From the IMG/VR virus record IMGVR_UViG_3300030118_000474, positions 1 to 34,416 of that record: a stretch of 34,416 nucleotides of DNA; one strand, written 5' to 3'. Origin of the DNA: a virus. Positions 14,048 through 22,818 of this stretch are shown piece by piece (position 1 is the stretch's first letter; each line of letters begins with the position of its first letter). Below the pieces are notes generated by a model, which searched no databases, was not told the origin of the DNA, and saw only the letters and a list, made by a program, of their open reading frames with translations. The translations under genes and the position numbers were made by a program.

Positions 14048-15850
14048 TTATCCTTTAGGTCTTCCACGTTTGTTTAATTGTTCTCGACTTCGTTGACCCA
14101 ATCTTGATTTATCAATTATAGGAACATTATTTTGGTTACCTGTGGCAGGTGGAAGCGATCCTGGTTTATCAGATAAGGTTTTACCCATTGCAATTCTATA
14201 TTGTTTTTGTACTCTAGGATCATTAGGATAAAGAGCAGCTATTTCTTTTTTAGCCTCTGGACTGACAGTACCATCATTAAATGTAGTTATTAGTTTACGA
14301 AGTTCTGAATTAGTAACCCTGCCAACTTTCGCTGCTTTAATATCTAATTCTCGTTTTTCTAATCCTAACCTTCTTCTAGCTATTTCATTAGCCAATCTTT
14401 GCTGCCTTTCTTTAGCTTGCTTGGCAGACATAGATGCAGCAGCTTGACCAAACTGTGTTCCTAAAGGTTTAGAAGGATCAGCCTGTGAATAACCTATAAG
14501 AAAGTCACCAAGAGTATCTAATCTAGTAGGAGTAGCAAAAGGATCTTGCTTTGGACGTTCCGTAAAAAAGTCACGTATTGAAGAAATACCTGAACTTACT
14601 GTATCTCTTGCAGTTTCAAAAAATCCTGGCTGCGCCTCTGCTAAAACTGCTGCTAAAGCTGCTTCTTCTTCTTTAGTAAATTTATCTGGATCATCTTCTG
14701 GATCAGGAATTTGTCCTCCAGCTTGAAGAGAAGCCAGTCCAGATGAACCTCCTACTTTACCACCAGTTTTTCTAAATTTTGATAACGCACCTAAAAATCC
14801 TGAAGCTTGTTGAAGATAGGTTGGTTGTGCCTGTCCTGGTCCTATGTTCGTGCGTGTACCTGCTGCACCTAACTGTCTTTGAGTGGGTTGAATAAACTCA
14901 GAGTATTGAGCAAGTGTAGCCTCTGGGAAAGTTCTTTCTTCTAAAAACTTTCTTTGTGATATATCTAAATCAGCTTGGCTTCGTCCTCTACGTGCTGCAC
15001 CGACTGCTTCTAAACGTGCAAGTTCATCAGCAGTTCCTCTAGGTGCAACCTGTGCAAGTTCAGTAAGACTACGAGCAGCGCCTAATCTATTCTCTTGTTG
15101 TGCTTGTGCCTGTTGCACTGCTTGTTTAAAAGCTTCTGACAAACCTGCGGTTCTTATGTCAGCAATACCCTGTTCTAAATTACGGCGGCGTTCTGCTTCT
15201 AAGATAGCCTCTCTGCTACCACCAAATGCACCAGCCTGAACTGCTCTTGCAGCTAACTCCTGTTGTTCTATATCTGCTGCTCTTCTACGCTCACGCTCTG
15301 CTCTTTCAATAACCTGGGATACATAAGGATTCATAAACCTTGAGATGTCTGCATCTGTAGTTCCAAGACCAGCTAACCCTGCAAACTGTGCAGCAGGAGT
15401 AGCAAAAGCTTGGGTTTGTCCCACTGCTTGAGAAGTAAGATCGAATGCTCTTTCTTGTTCTGGACTAAACTCAGCTATCTCTTGACCAGTATAAGGAACA
15501 TATCCTTCTTCTTTACGTGTTCTATAAATGTCCTGTGCTTCAGAAAGAACTTCTTTAACATAAGGTTTTAACTCTTCAGGTATTTCAGATGTCTGTCTTG
15601 ATACTGTTTGTACAGGAGGAGGTGGAGGAGGTGAACCAAAGAACTGCACACATTTGGTATTTTCGTTTATCGTTCCTACGCCACCCATAGAACGAAGAAC
15701 AGCCATCTCATGTTTGTTAACGTGAGCAAGTTCAGTGTCACCACATATGCCTTTACCAGACAATTCTTCATATAAAAAGTTATATAATAATACTTTCTCT
15801 ACACTAGAAAAGTCTGACAAGACTTTATTAAATTTATTTTTCATGCTCAT
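14048..15850 (-). CDS. Internal virion protein, gp14-like candidate
   Basis: The 600-residue protein has a distinct N-terminal domain (about 1-72) ending in a six-proline run. A helical, Ala/Glu/Arg-rich middle follows (about 160-330, e.g. SRFMNPYVSQVIERAERERR and AFGGSREAILEAERRR). Such segments recur in internal core proteins of marine podoviruses. A GGKVGGSSGLASLQAGGQIPD linker precedes a C-terminal helical region. The likely role is part of the internal core or ejectosome. AAGGAA precedes the ATG; a second ATG two codons on is possible. It sits between the gp13-like and the giant ejection protein genes, in T7 order. Confidence 0.7.
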   Translation of the reverse strand: MSMKNKFNKVLSDFSSVEKVLLYNFLYEELSGKGICGDTELAHVNKHEMAVLRSMGGVGTINENTKCVQFFGSPPPPPPVQTVSRQTSEIPEELKPYVKEVLSEAQDIYRTRKEEGYVPYTGQEIAEFSPEQERAFDLTSQAVGQTQAFATPAAQFAGLAGLGTTDADISRFMNPYVSQVIERAERERRRAADIEQQELAARAVQAGAFGGSREAILEAERRRNLEQGIADIRTAGLSEAFKQAVQQAQAQQENRLGAARSLTELAQVAPRGTADELARLEAVGAARRGRSQADLDISQRKFLEERTFPEATLAQYSEFIQPTQRQLGAAGTRTNIGPGQAQPTYLQQASGFLGALSKFRKTGGKVGGSSGLASLQAGGQIPDPEDDPDKFTKEEEAALAAVLAEAQPGFFETARDTVSSGISSIRDFFTERPKQDPFATPTRLDTLGDFLIGYSQADPSKPLGTQFGQAAASMSAKQAKERQQRLANEIARRRLGLEKRELDIKAAKVGRVTNSELRKLITTFNDGTVSPEAKKEIAALYPNDPRVQKQYRIAMGKTLSDKPGSLPPATGNQNNVPIIDKSRLGQRSREQLNKRGRPKG

Positions 15851-15852
15851 TG

Positions 15853-16281
15853 TTATAGTTCCTTAGTTAATACGGTGGCGTATTTTTTATAATTAAACTT
15901 CTCCAGTTTTCTTTTCCAACCATCCCTTGCAATTATTTTAATATGCTTTACGTTATTTTGTTTCGCATATTGAACCATGTCAGAATCATCAGACACACAG
16001 TAGTCTAACCAATCATCTATTGTATTTGTCTTTGCACCTACTAAGCAAATAGTAAGAACATTATAATTAGGATATTTATCAAGTTGGGTTGTTGCAGCGA
16101 CAACAATTCCATTTTCTTCACTAAGTCCAACCCACAACTCCATTACTTCTGTTATTAATAAATTATAAATATCTTCTAAGTTATATTCCCCGTGACTTCT
16201 TTTCAGTGGTTTAGCCAGTAAGTCTTTTACATACGGCCATGTAATCTCTATACAGTTTGACCTTATCTTTGTAACTTCCAT
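15853..16281 (-). CDS. T7 gp13-like (DUF2833) GNAT-fold protein
   Basis: The 142-residue protein looks like a degenerate GNAT acyltransferase. It has a NGIVVAATTQL strand, an LTICLVGA strand, a helical YAKQNNVKHIKI segment and RDGWKRKLEKFNYK near the end, the equivalent of the GNAT GWxRxLxKxGY tail. T7 gp13 and relatives (DUF2833) share this pattern and are needed for assembly of the internal core. Its ATG directly follows the stop codon of the lysozyme-domain gene. An acetyl-CoA P-loop is not obvious, so it is probably structural rather than catalytic. Confidence 0.7.
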   Translation of the reverse strand: MEVTKIRSNCIEITWPYVKDLLAKPLKRSHGEYNLEDIYNLLITEVMELWVGLSEENGIVVAATTQLDKYPNYNVLTICLVGAKTNTIDDWLDYCVSDDSDMVQYAKQNNVKHIKIIARDGWKRKLEKFNYKKYATVLTKEL

Positions 16282-17595
16282 TTAAGATAACGAACTTAGT
16301 CCTTTCTCTGCGTCAATTTCTGTCTGTTGCTTCTCTCTTCCGAAAGCCTCTTTACGTGTATCTTTTACAAAATCATCTAACTCATCCGCGCCAGCGTCAG
16401 AAGAACCGTTACCAAGCATAGACACTACATCAGCAGGTATGACATACTCATCTTTACTAAGAAGAGCAAAGTCAGGATTACCACCTTCTACTCGGAAAGG
16501 TATTTCATCAGACATACCGTCACCCTTTCCTTCTACCTGACCTTCAAAATATTCTCCTACATCACCGCCTTCTCTAAGGCCAAGAAATTCTCTGACAGCG
16601 CTTATACCTTCGCTACCGTAAGATTTTATAGTGTCTAGAAAATTTTCATCTTCAGCTTGATTTGTATTTGAAAATGTTTTAGCGGCCTTAATTCTTTTAT
16701 TTAAGTTTGGCTTTCCAGGTCTTTCAAATATTTCCATAAATCCAGTTGTTGTTTCTTCTACACTTCCTGTATCTAATATATTTTTTAATTTTTTAGCATT
16801 GCCTGAACCAAGAATACTTTTTTCAGGATTATTAATTTGCTCTGTCATAAAATCTATCTGACTAATCTCAGAATCTTTTTTACCTGTATCTTTTAAATAT
16901 TGTTTATAATAAGGTTTCATAAAATCAAACTGAAATAAACCTATGGCATTTCCATTATCTTGTTTTCTTTTATAGTCAAAGGTATCATTTTCTCCAAAAA
17001 TATTTCCCATTATTCCTGCAACTGCGTTAGGAGAATAATTTTTAGAAATTAAATAATTTTCAATTTTATTTTTATTTTTTTCTATTTGTTCTTTACTAGG
17101 TCTTCCACCTTCTTTCATAGGCATCATAGTAGTTAACCCTGGTTGAGGAGCTACTTCACTGATTTGGATTTCTTCTTGCGCTTGAACTGGCATAGCCATT
17201 GCTGGCATATCAGTTCTAGTTCTATCGGGTAATGATGTAGCAACATTCTTGACAGCATCTAAATTCTCCCTCTCTGACTCAGCCTCTACACGTCTGTCTA
17301 TCATATTAGCTGCTTCACTACCTGCTCCAAAAGCAGCCAATGCTGCAGCAAACGGTGCGGTCTTTTGTGGATTAGCCATAGCATATTGACCAGCTACAGT
17401 GGCTACCTGACTTACTGCATCAGCAGGACTAAAACTTACTGGCATGCCTGTAGCCATGTCTACCTCTTGCTGTCCCAGACTTTGTAAACCAGCATCAGGA
17501 GAAGGCATCTGCATCTGTTGTACTTCAGCAGGAGGACGTTGAGCAGCCTCACGTAAAGCCTGTATATCTGCCAGCTTATCTAATCCTTCAACCAT
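16282..17595 (-). CDS. Virion-associated protein with phage lysozyme domain
   Basis: The 437-residue protein has a low-complexity Ala/Gln-rich N-terminus (about 1-155). A lysozyme-like domain follows at about 168-300: ENYLISKNYSPNAVAGIMGN with likely catalytic E202 in IFGEND, then GNAIGLFQFDF. This matches the Phage_lysozyme2 (tail lysozyme) pattern. The C-terminal part (about 340-415) has the GKGDGMSDEIPFRVEGG and LSKDEYVIPADVVSMLGNG signature found at the end of many podovirus structural proteins. The likely role is local peptidoglycan digestion during DNA entry. It could also serve as the lysis endolysin, since none is seen beside the spanins. An upstream AGGAGA lies within the 3' end of the preceding gene. 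Confidence 0.8.
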   Translation of the reverse strand: MVEGLDKLADIQALREAAQRPPAEVQQMQMPSPDAGLQSLGQQEVDMATGMPVSFSPADAVSQVATVAGQYAMANPQKTAPFAAALAAFGAGSEAANMIDRRVEAESERENLDAVKNVATSLPDRTRTDMPAMAMPVQAQEEIQISEVAPQPGLTTMMPMKEGGRPSKEQIEKNKNKIENYLISKNYSPNAVAGIMGNIFGENDTFDYKRKQDNGNAIGLFQFDFMKPYYKQYLKDTGKKDSEISQIDFMTEQINNPEKSILGSGNAKKLKNILDTGSVEETTTGFMEIFERPGKPNLNKRIKAAKTFSNTNQAEDENFLDTIKSYGSEGISAVREFLGLREGGDVGEYFEGQVEGKGDGMSDEIPFRVEGGNPDFALLSKDEYVIPADVVSMLGNGSSDAGADELDDFVKDTRKEAFGREKQQTEIDAEKGLSSLS

Positions 17596-17600
17596 TATAA

Positions 17601-17810
17601 TTATCTCCTAATATCCATGTAGTTAGACTGTATCTTAGTCATATCTGCATGTAATGTATTTTCTTTATTATACAGCGAATCTTTTGAATATGCCATACCT
17701 TCAGATTTAGTTGCTCCAAAAAAATCAGGCGGCTGTACTATACCTTTATTTACATTCTCAATAAATGTATTCTGATTTATTACTTCTAAAACTTTCTTAT
17801 AGTCATACAT
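17601..17810 (-). CDS. Small structural-region protein, unknown
   Basis: The 69-residue protein starts at the ATG that overlaps the upstream stop codon (TAATG at 17812-17808). A start six codons earlier is possible but less likely, because several boundaries in this operon use the same TAATG arrangement. It contains a helical N-terminus (YDYKKVLEVINQ) and a polar remainder with no known motif. The last two sense codons (AGG AGA) form the Shine-Dalgarno of the lysozyme-domain gene. The function is unknown; the tail-module context suggests a virion component. Confidence 0.65.
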   Translation of the reverse strand: MYDYKKVLEVINQNTFIENVNKGIVQPPDFFGATKSEGMAYSKDSLYNKENTLHADMTKIQSNYMDIRR

Positions 17811-18076
17811 TAGTGAAAGTCCACCCAACTATTACCTACATAGCCTTTAAACTTACTTGAGCTTATAGAGAAAGCGATATCTCCACTAGCGGGTCTACCT
17901 ATTTCTGATACAGTAACAACACTAAATATTTTAGTAGCTGGAGTAGAACCTAGCTCTACATCTCTTGATTCTAAAAGAAACTTTAACTCACCAGCATAAG
18001 CTACAAGAGTATTGTATACCTGAGTTAAATCCTCTGTGTTCTGATATCTGGGTAGTTCTGGATAAAGAAAAGCCAT
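17810..18076 (-). CDS. Small tail-module protein
   Basis: The 88-residue protein has a helical first half (TEDLTQVYNTLVAYAGELKFLLESRD). Its second half is beta-rich, ending in GDIAFSISSSKFKGYVGNSWVDFH. That ending resembles the short SGDxxFSxxxxxFxGYxGxxWVxF endings seen in phage fibre-associated proteins. Its ATG overlaps the stop codon of the tail-hub gene by one base, indicating coupled translation. The function is unknown, but location and fold propensity suggest a fibre or hub attachment subunit. Confidence 0.7.
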   Translation of the reverse strand: MAFLYPELPRYQNTEDLTQVYNTLVAYAGELKFLLESRDVELGSTPATKIFSVVTVSEIGRPASGDIAFSISSSKFKGYVGNSWVDFH

Positions 18077-19944
18077 TATCGTTTACCATCTCTTTGAATT
18101 GCCATACGAACACTACCCCACTTCCATGAGGTATTAAAGTCATTACAGGAAACTCTCACGTTAGATTGTCTTCCTCTTCCTCTGAAGTCTATCTTCTTCG
18201 TGCCTGAGTTAATTTCAAATGGTCCTTTCTCAATAGTGTTAGCCGCAGGAAACTCTCTGAAGTTAACAGACATATTTATGTTACCCTGATTTATAGTGTA
18301 GTCAGGAATAATTCTGTCTGCAAATATCAGATCGTTACCATCCTCTATATCAAAGTCTGCAGATTGCAGGAAAGAAGACAATGCTACTCCATCACCAGTA
18401 AATATAGACACAGGTTCGTTATCCCAGATATGGGGTGTTGCTCCTGCAGATACTTTTCCTGTTGCTATAGTATTAGTAAATACCGTAGCATCTTTGAAGG
18501 TTGTGTAGAAACCAGTGCCATATGCCCAAGTGTCTTCCTCATAGTTATAAAGAACATAAGCATTAGGTTCTAATGAACCTTCTTTAGGATAGTACCAGAC
18601 AACTTCGTGAAACTCTGAGTTGACTGCAGCATAAACTTTATCACCCTGCGCCATATTAAAATCATCGTATAAATATCTGCGAACAGTGCAGTCTAGTTTA
18701 TCCACTCTACCATCAAACCTGTAGAAGTTGTTGTCTCCCATCCAATAAGAAATACCGTCTACGTTAATAGCTGCATGTTGACCTATTAATCCACAGTTAG
18801 TTCCTAGTTGTGATATAGCAAAGATAAATGGTGGACCTACATACTGTAAAGAATATAATGCTTGGTCAGACCAAACATGTATTGTATTACGTGATCTAAT
18901 ACCGCCCTTGAGAGTTGTTCCATCTACTACTTGTAACTCACCTGATGTAGAGGAAACTGATGGTGTCCAGTTGGTAAAGTCTTCCTGATCTGACCATCTA
19001 ATTAACAAAGGATTAAATGCACCACCAGCAAACTCATTTGTACCAAAAGCTAAAACGTGTCTGTCATTAGGGGACACAACAATGCTATTAATACTAGCAG
19101 GAGCAGTAGTTACTATAGCTGCTCTAATTGGTCTAATGCTTGCATCTGCATCCCAGTGTAATAAATTACCACCTCTGCGAACAGCTAATAAATCTTCACC
19201 AAAGTTATCTAGTGACCACTGAGTAGCAGCAAAAACTATATCTGAAGATTCAGCAGGTCTGTTCCACGCTCTTCCACCTGTTGTGGATACACCAGCATTG
19301 TAGACTCCTGCACCATAACCTAGACCCTGAATGTTATCATTTTGTCCTGTTCTTAAAAGGAAGTTAACTGTTGCTGTACCCGCACTTGTGCTTGTGGCTG
19401 TTGCCACACTTGTGGTGCTAATAAGAAAACGATTTGTTCCGCTTGTGCTAACCGCTCTAAATACAGGTCCACCAAAACTACTGGCAGCAAAGTTAGTGCT
19501 GGCAAAGTTTCTTATAGATGCGCTGGTAAAAAAGATATAGTCATTTACTGAAACATTATTTGCATTAAGACTAACTGCTATCTTATTAGAACCTGAAACA
19601 GTTGCTAACTTACCTATTGTTCCATCTGTTCCTACAGTTACTGTACTCACGATAGGAGTTACATCATATAAAATATCACTGGCAAGAACATATAGTTTTT
19701 GTTCTGTGCCAAAAGATAAAAGTTTTTCTGTATTGTTATTCTGCCAAGTAAGTAAGTCTCTTGCTGTGCCATCAAAAGTAGTATCTAAATGTTTTTGATA
19801 GCCACGTAAATTTTCTGGCTTGCCTTCCCTAAAACGCACACGGTCACAGTCATACCAAGAACCACTTTCAGAGTAGTCTGTAGACTCTCTGCGTATTCCA
19901 GGTCTGAGATTAAATTTAAATAATCTTGCTGTTGTGCTTGCCAT
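18076..19944 (-). CDS. Probable tail hub/nozzle beta-propeller protein
   Basis: The 622-residue protein begins with FNLRPGIRRESTDYSESGSWYDCDRV, a motif shared by a widespread podovirus family (consensus PGIxRExTxYxxxGxWxDxDxVRFRxGxPE). Repeated blade-like segments follow, e.g. LLTWQNNNTEKLLSFGTEQKLYV, LHWDADASIRPI and ISYWMGDNNFYRFDGRVDKL, consistent with a beta-propeller. Equivalent proteins (P22 gp10, T7 gp12 type) form the tail tube/hub below the adaptor ring. The ATG abuts the stop codon of the collar-fibre gene. The family is recognised; the precise position in the tail is inference. Confidence 0.75.
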   Translation of the reverse strand: MASTTARLFKFNLRPGIRRESTDYSESGSWYDCDRVRFREGKPENLRGYQKHLDTTFDGTARDLLTWQNNNTEKLLSFGTEQKLYVLASDILYDVTPIVSTVTVGTDGTIGKLATVSGSNKIAVSLNANNVSVNDYIFFTSASIRNFASTNFAASSFGGPVFRAVSTSGTNRFLISTTSVATATSTSAGTATVNFLLRTGQNDNIQGLGYGAGVYNAGVSTTGGRAWNRPAESSDIVFAATQWSLDNFGEDLLAVRRGGNLLHWDADASIRPIRAAIVTTAPASINSIVVSPNDRHVLAFGTNEFAGGAFNPLLIRWSDQEDFTNWTPSVSSTSGELQVVDGTTLKGGIRSRNTIHVWSDQALYSLQYVGPPFIFAISQLGTNCGLIGQHAAINVDGISYWMGDNNFYRFDGRVDKLDCTVRRYLYDDFNMAQGDKVYAAVNSEFHEVVWYYPKEGSLEPNAYVLYNYEEDTWAYGTGFYTTFKDATVFTNTIATGKVSAGATPHIWDNEPVSIFTGDGVALSSFLQSADFDIEDGNDLIFADRIIPDYTINQGNINMSVNFREFPAANTIEKGPFEINSGTKKIDFRGRGRQSNVRVSCNDFNTSWKWGSVRMAIQRDGKR

Positions 19945-21030
19945 TTAAGTTTTTATTATATAGTTGAGAATAAATGTAGGTTGAATATTATTATGTGCTT
20001 CACCACTACCTTGTTCACTAGTACCATTACCACTTGAAAAAGCATCTCTTCCACTTCCAGCTTGTGCTGTATTATTTGCAGCAGCATTATTAAAGTAGTG
20101 GAAATCAGGTAAAGTAGAAACTGTAATTGTATTACTTTGTGAACCACCAGTATTTCCTAAAGCAGAACCATCTATTCCTCCAGGAGTAGATGAAGTAAGA
20201 ATACTAACTGCTGTGCCACCCATATCATCTTGACCTGCAACAACTCTTCCTCTAAGGTCAGGAACATTAAAAGTACTTGAACCATCTCCTGCACCATAAG
20301 TTGCACTTACTACTGCAAACAAATCAGAATAAGTACTTCTACTTACAGCTTGTCCAAAACAAAGTAAAAATCCTGTTGGTGCAGAACCTCCTGCATAAGG
20401 AGAAATCATTCCTGTAGGTATTATACCCAGACCAGCAAATGCAGAAGCAGACACTGTTCCTGAAAATCTACCTGATACAGCAGATACTGATGTAGCATGT
20501 ATAGCTGTAGCCGACACTTGAGCAGCAGTCATAATACTGGTAGATACTTTAGTAGCATTAAGAACATTGGTAGATACTGATGTAGCTGTAAAACTATTAG
20601 CAGTAAAAGAACTTACGGATGTTGGGAATGCAGTCTGATATACATCTGTGCCATCAGATGCTACCATCACATTAGAACCTTGTTCTATAGTAATAGCTGT
20701 ATTACCTGCAGTTTTAATTTTAAGAGCAAATGATCCTGATGTATTGTTTCTTACATAATACATCTTATTAACAGAAGGAATAATGATAGAAGTTTCTGCT
20801 GTGAGTGTACCATCAAAAGACAAGATAGCTTTACGTGACTGATCTGTAGCACCATTAACCTGAGTTAGTGTTATAGGAGTAGTACCACTAACCGAAACTA
20901 CCTGATATGCTGCAACCGCCTGATCAACCAGATCAATAACATTAGTATTAAGAATTGCTCCCCAAGCATTAGGATTTTCTCCATCTGCTTGCTTCTCTAG
21001 TCTTATATTTGATGTATAAGTACTTGCCAT
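19945..21030 (-). CDS. Tail fibre with phage tail collar domain
   Basis: The 361-residue protein has an N-terminal domain often found on marine phage fibres (TSNIRLEKQADGENPNAWG, about 7-25). A Ser/Thr/Val repeat region (about 138-198) follows, then a tail collar domain (about 205-262: PTGMISPYAGGSAPTGFLLC through FNVPDLRGRVVAGQD). The C-terminal region is rich in Asn/Gly/His and ends HNNIQPTFILNYIIKT, the usual ending of this family. It would bind or present the receptor-recognition tip. The Shine-Dalgarno (AGGAG) lies inside the end of the upstream gene. Confidence 0.9.
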   Translation of the reverse strand: MASTYTSNIRLEKQADGENPNAWGAILNTNVIDLVDQAVAAYQVVSVSGTTPITLTQVNGATDQSRKAILSFDGTLTAETSIIIPSVNKMYYVRNNTSGSFALKIKTAGNTAITIEQGSNVMVASDGTDVYQTAFPTSVSSFTANSFTATSVSTNVLNATKVSTSIMTAAQVSATAIHATSVSAVSGRFSGTVSASAFAGLGIIPTGMISPYAGGSAPTGFLLCFGQAVSRSTYSDLFAVVSATYGAGDGSSTFNVPDLRGRVVAGQDDMGGTAVSILTSSTPGGIDGSALGNTGGSQSNTITVSTLPDFHYFNNAAANNTAQAGSGRDAFSSGNGTSEQGSGEAHNNIQPTFILNYIIKT

Positions 21031-21031
21031 T

Positions 21032-21412
21032 TTAAACTCCTAATTCTGGTGCAGACAGATATAATATATAACCAAACTCTGTGGGATTTGTCTTAATCTT
21101 GTAAACTATTGTTTGTGTTTTTAAATAATTTTTAAATCTATATATTTCTTCAATTACTAAACCTATTACTTTTCTTGGATGAGTAAAACATCTCTCTCCC
21201 GCAGACAAACTAAGAAATAAAAGATCTGCTTTTTGTTTTGACTCTTGTAAACCTTTACCTACTCTTAATATTGAATCTTCATCTATACAAAAACTTTTAT
21301 AAGTTATTAAGTCTTCAGACATAGGAACTGAATTATGATTACCTTGTGCAGAAAAAGAATATAAAAAAACCTGTAAATAAAATAGTGTGAAAATTAAAAT
21401 GTATTTCTTCAT
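21032..21412 (-). CDS. Exported protein of unknown function within the fibre cluster
   Basis: The 126-residue protein starts with a clear Sec signal peptide (MKKYILIFTLFYLQVFLYSFSAQG, cleavage near residue 22-24). The mature part has two cysteines (C42 in KSFCIDED and C75 in ERCFTH) that could form a disulfide in the periplasm. It overlaps the fibre-assembly-like gene by 4 bp (ATGA). A secreted protein inside a fibre cluster is unusual. It could be a superinfection-exclusion or envelope-acting factor, but no family is recognised. Confidence 0.75.
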   Translation of the reverse strand: MKKYILIFTLFYLQVFLYSFSAQGNHNSVPMSEDLITYKSFCIDEDSILRVGKGLQESKQKADLLFLSLSAGERCFTHPRKVIGLVIEEIYRFKNYLKTQTIVYKIKTNPTEFGYILYLSAPELGV

Positions 21413-21909
21413 GTTCTTGGGTCTTCAGGCCATCCACTGTTTATATCAATTGCTTCTAACTCTGAAACACTACTGGCATTATTAATAGCTGTTTCTAACT
21501 CTGCATGTTTAGTTCTTAAATTTGTACGCCATGTGGCTAAGTCACTGGGTTTAGCTTTCGATGTTTCTTGTTCACGAATTATTATCCAATCAGTACTTCT
21601 TAATAAATCTGAAAGATTAAAATTAATTTTTTCTACTAAAATTTTTTGACAATCACTTAAACTTTTTTCTGTGTTAGTATATGTTCTTGTTACACCACCA
21701 TTTTTAAATTCATCTTTATAAGTATTAGTGTATAAAATATTATTTTTTCCTGATCCATTTTCTGTTACTTTATAAATACCTATAGCTTCTAACTCTGAAT
21801 CACTCCATAGTGTAAATATATTTTTAGGATATTGAATAGTATCTATAGTAGTAGCTTTTGGTTGTTTAAAAATTTTAACTACAGAATTATTTTTAACTAA
21901 TGCCCACAT
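21409..21909 (-). CDS. Tail fibre assembly-like protein (DUF4376-like)
   Basis: The 166-residue protein ends with the pattern typical of tail-fibre assembly chaperones. This is DWIIIREQETSKAKPSDLATW, RTNLRTKHAELETAINNA and a terminal GWPEDPR. The N-terminal half (MWALVKNNSVVKIFKQPKA) resembles the beta-rich front domain of the same group. It lies directly downstream of a lectin-like putative fibre gene and probably helps fold or trimerise fibres. AAGGAAAG precedes the ATG. Confidence 0.7.
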   Translation of the reverse strand: MWALVKNNSVVKIFKQPKATTIDTIQYPKNIFTLWSDSELEAIGIYKVTENGSGKNNILYTNTYKDEFKNGGVTRTYTNTEKSLSDCQKILVEKINFNLSDLLRSTDWIIIREQETSKAKPSDLATWRTNLRTKHAELETAINNASSVSELEAIDINSGWPEDPRT

Positions 21910-21920
21910 AATCTTTCCTT

Positions 21921-22805
21921 TTAAACTGGTGCTGAAACAGCTACATCAAGAATAGATATTGATGTTTTAACTGTAAAATCTGAACCAAAACCTCTATTTG
22001 TAGCAAATTCAGTTGCAGCTTCTCCATCTCTTAAAGATAAATACATCATAGGTCTACTACCTGTTGGAGTTGAACCATCTGCACCTAAATCAACAGGTGT
22101 GCCATCAGCATTAATAAATTTTCTTCTATTAGATTCAATATTAAAATTAATGTACTGCCCAGGTGCATAATAATATTCTGCTAAACCTCCTCTATAAGCA
22201 GCATGCGCACCACTAGGGCCAAACAAAGAAGCGCCAATATAAAATCTTGATGCACCAGCCGTATTTAAAAATAAACCAGTAGCTGTACCAACAGACGCTT
22301 TATGAGTATCATTAACATATACATTGCCTACATTAGTTACACATGTATTAAAACTAATTTGTATACAATTCCACTGATTAGTAACAAATACATTAGACAT
22401 TCCTGCTTTTGAAAACATAAAAGATCCAGCAGGTGGTGACATAAAAGCATCATACCCACCAGCAGCATCACCTTTTCTATGAAAAAAACTATATTGAGTA
22501 GTTATTTGAGTACCATTAGTATCATTTCCTGTGACTGCTCCAGCGCTAAAAGGATATATATGTGTACCAAATCCAACATTAGCTGCTGATATTTGAGAGG
22601 GATAAATCCAATAAGACCACGATGCTTTTTTAGTATTAGCTATGAGTGTTGAACTGCTACTACTAACAGTGGCATTTGCTGTACAAGAAGTAAATAAATA
22701 ATTTAAACCCCCTGCACTTGTATTAGGGAGAAATGCAGCTTTAGGACTAAAACCTTCTTCACCTTGACCACCAGAACCAGCTAATATATTTGTATTAAAA
22801 ACCAT
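21921..22805 (-). CDS. LamG/concanavalin-like putative receptor-binding protein
   Basis: The 294-residue protein has a jelly-roll (LamG-type) signature. Segments KKASWSYWIYPSQ, NQWNCIQISFNT, GNVYVNDTHKASVG and FYIGASLFGPSG fit the alternating beta strands of such carbohydrate-binding domains. An AEYYYAPGQYINFNIESNRR stretch follows, common in phage lectin-like tail proteins. The N-terminus is Gly-rich and may be an attachment segment. The likely role is glycan recognition on the host surface. It is preceded by the repeat-containing fibre gene and followed by the assembly-like protein. Confidence 0.7.
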   Translation of the reverse strand: MVFNTNILAGSGGQGEEGFSPKAAFLPNTSAGGLNYLFTSCTANATVSSSSSTLIANTKKASWSYWIYPSQISAANVGFGTHIYPFSAGAVTGNDTNGTQITTQYSFFHRKGDAAGGYDAFMSPPAGSFMFSKAGMSNVFVTNQWNCIQISFNTCVTNVGNVYVNDTHKASVGTATGLFLNTAGASRFYIGASLFGPSGAHAAYRGGLAEYYYAPGQYINFNIESNRRKFINADGTPVDLGADGSTPTGSRPMMYLSLRDGEAATEFATNRGFGSDFTVKTSISILDVAVSAPV

Positions 22806-22818
22806 TTAAATTTAAACC

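Noticed and set aside
17811-17828. Longer start for the 69-residue protein
   Set aside because: The later ATG overlaps the previous stop codon (TAATG), the arrangement used at several other boundaries here.
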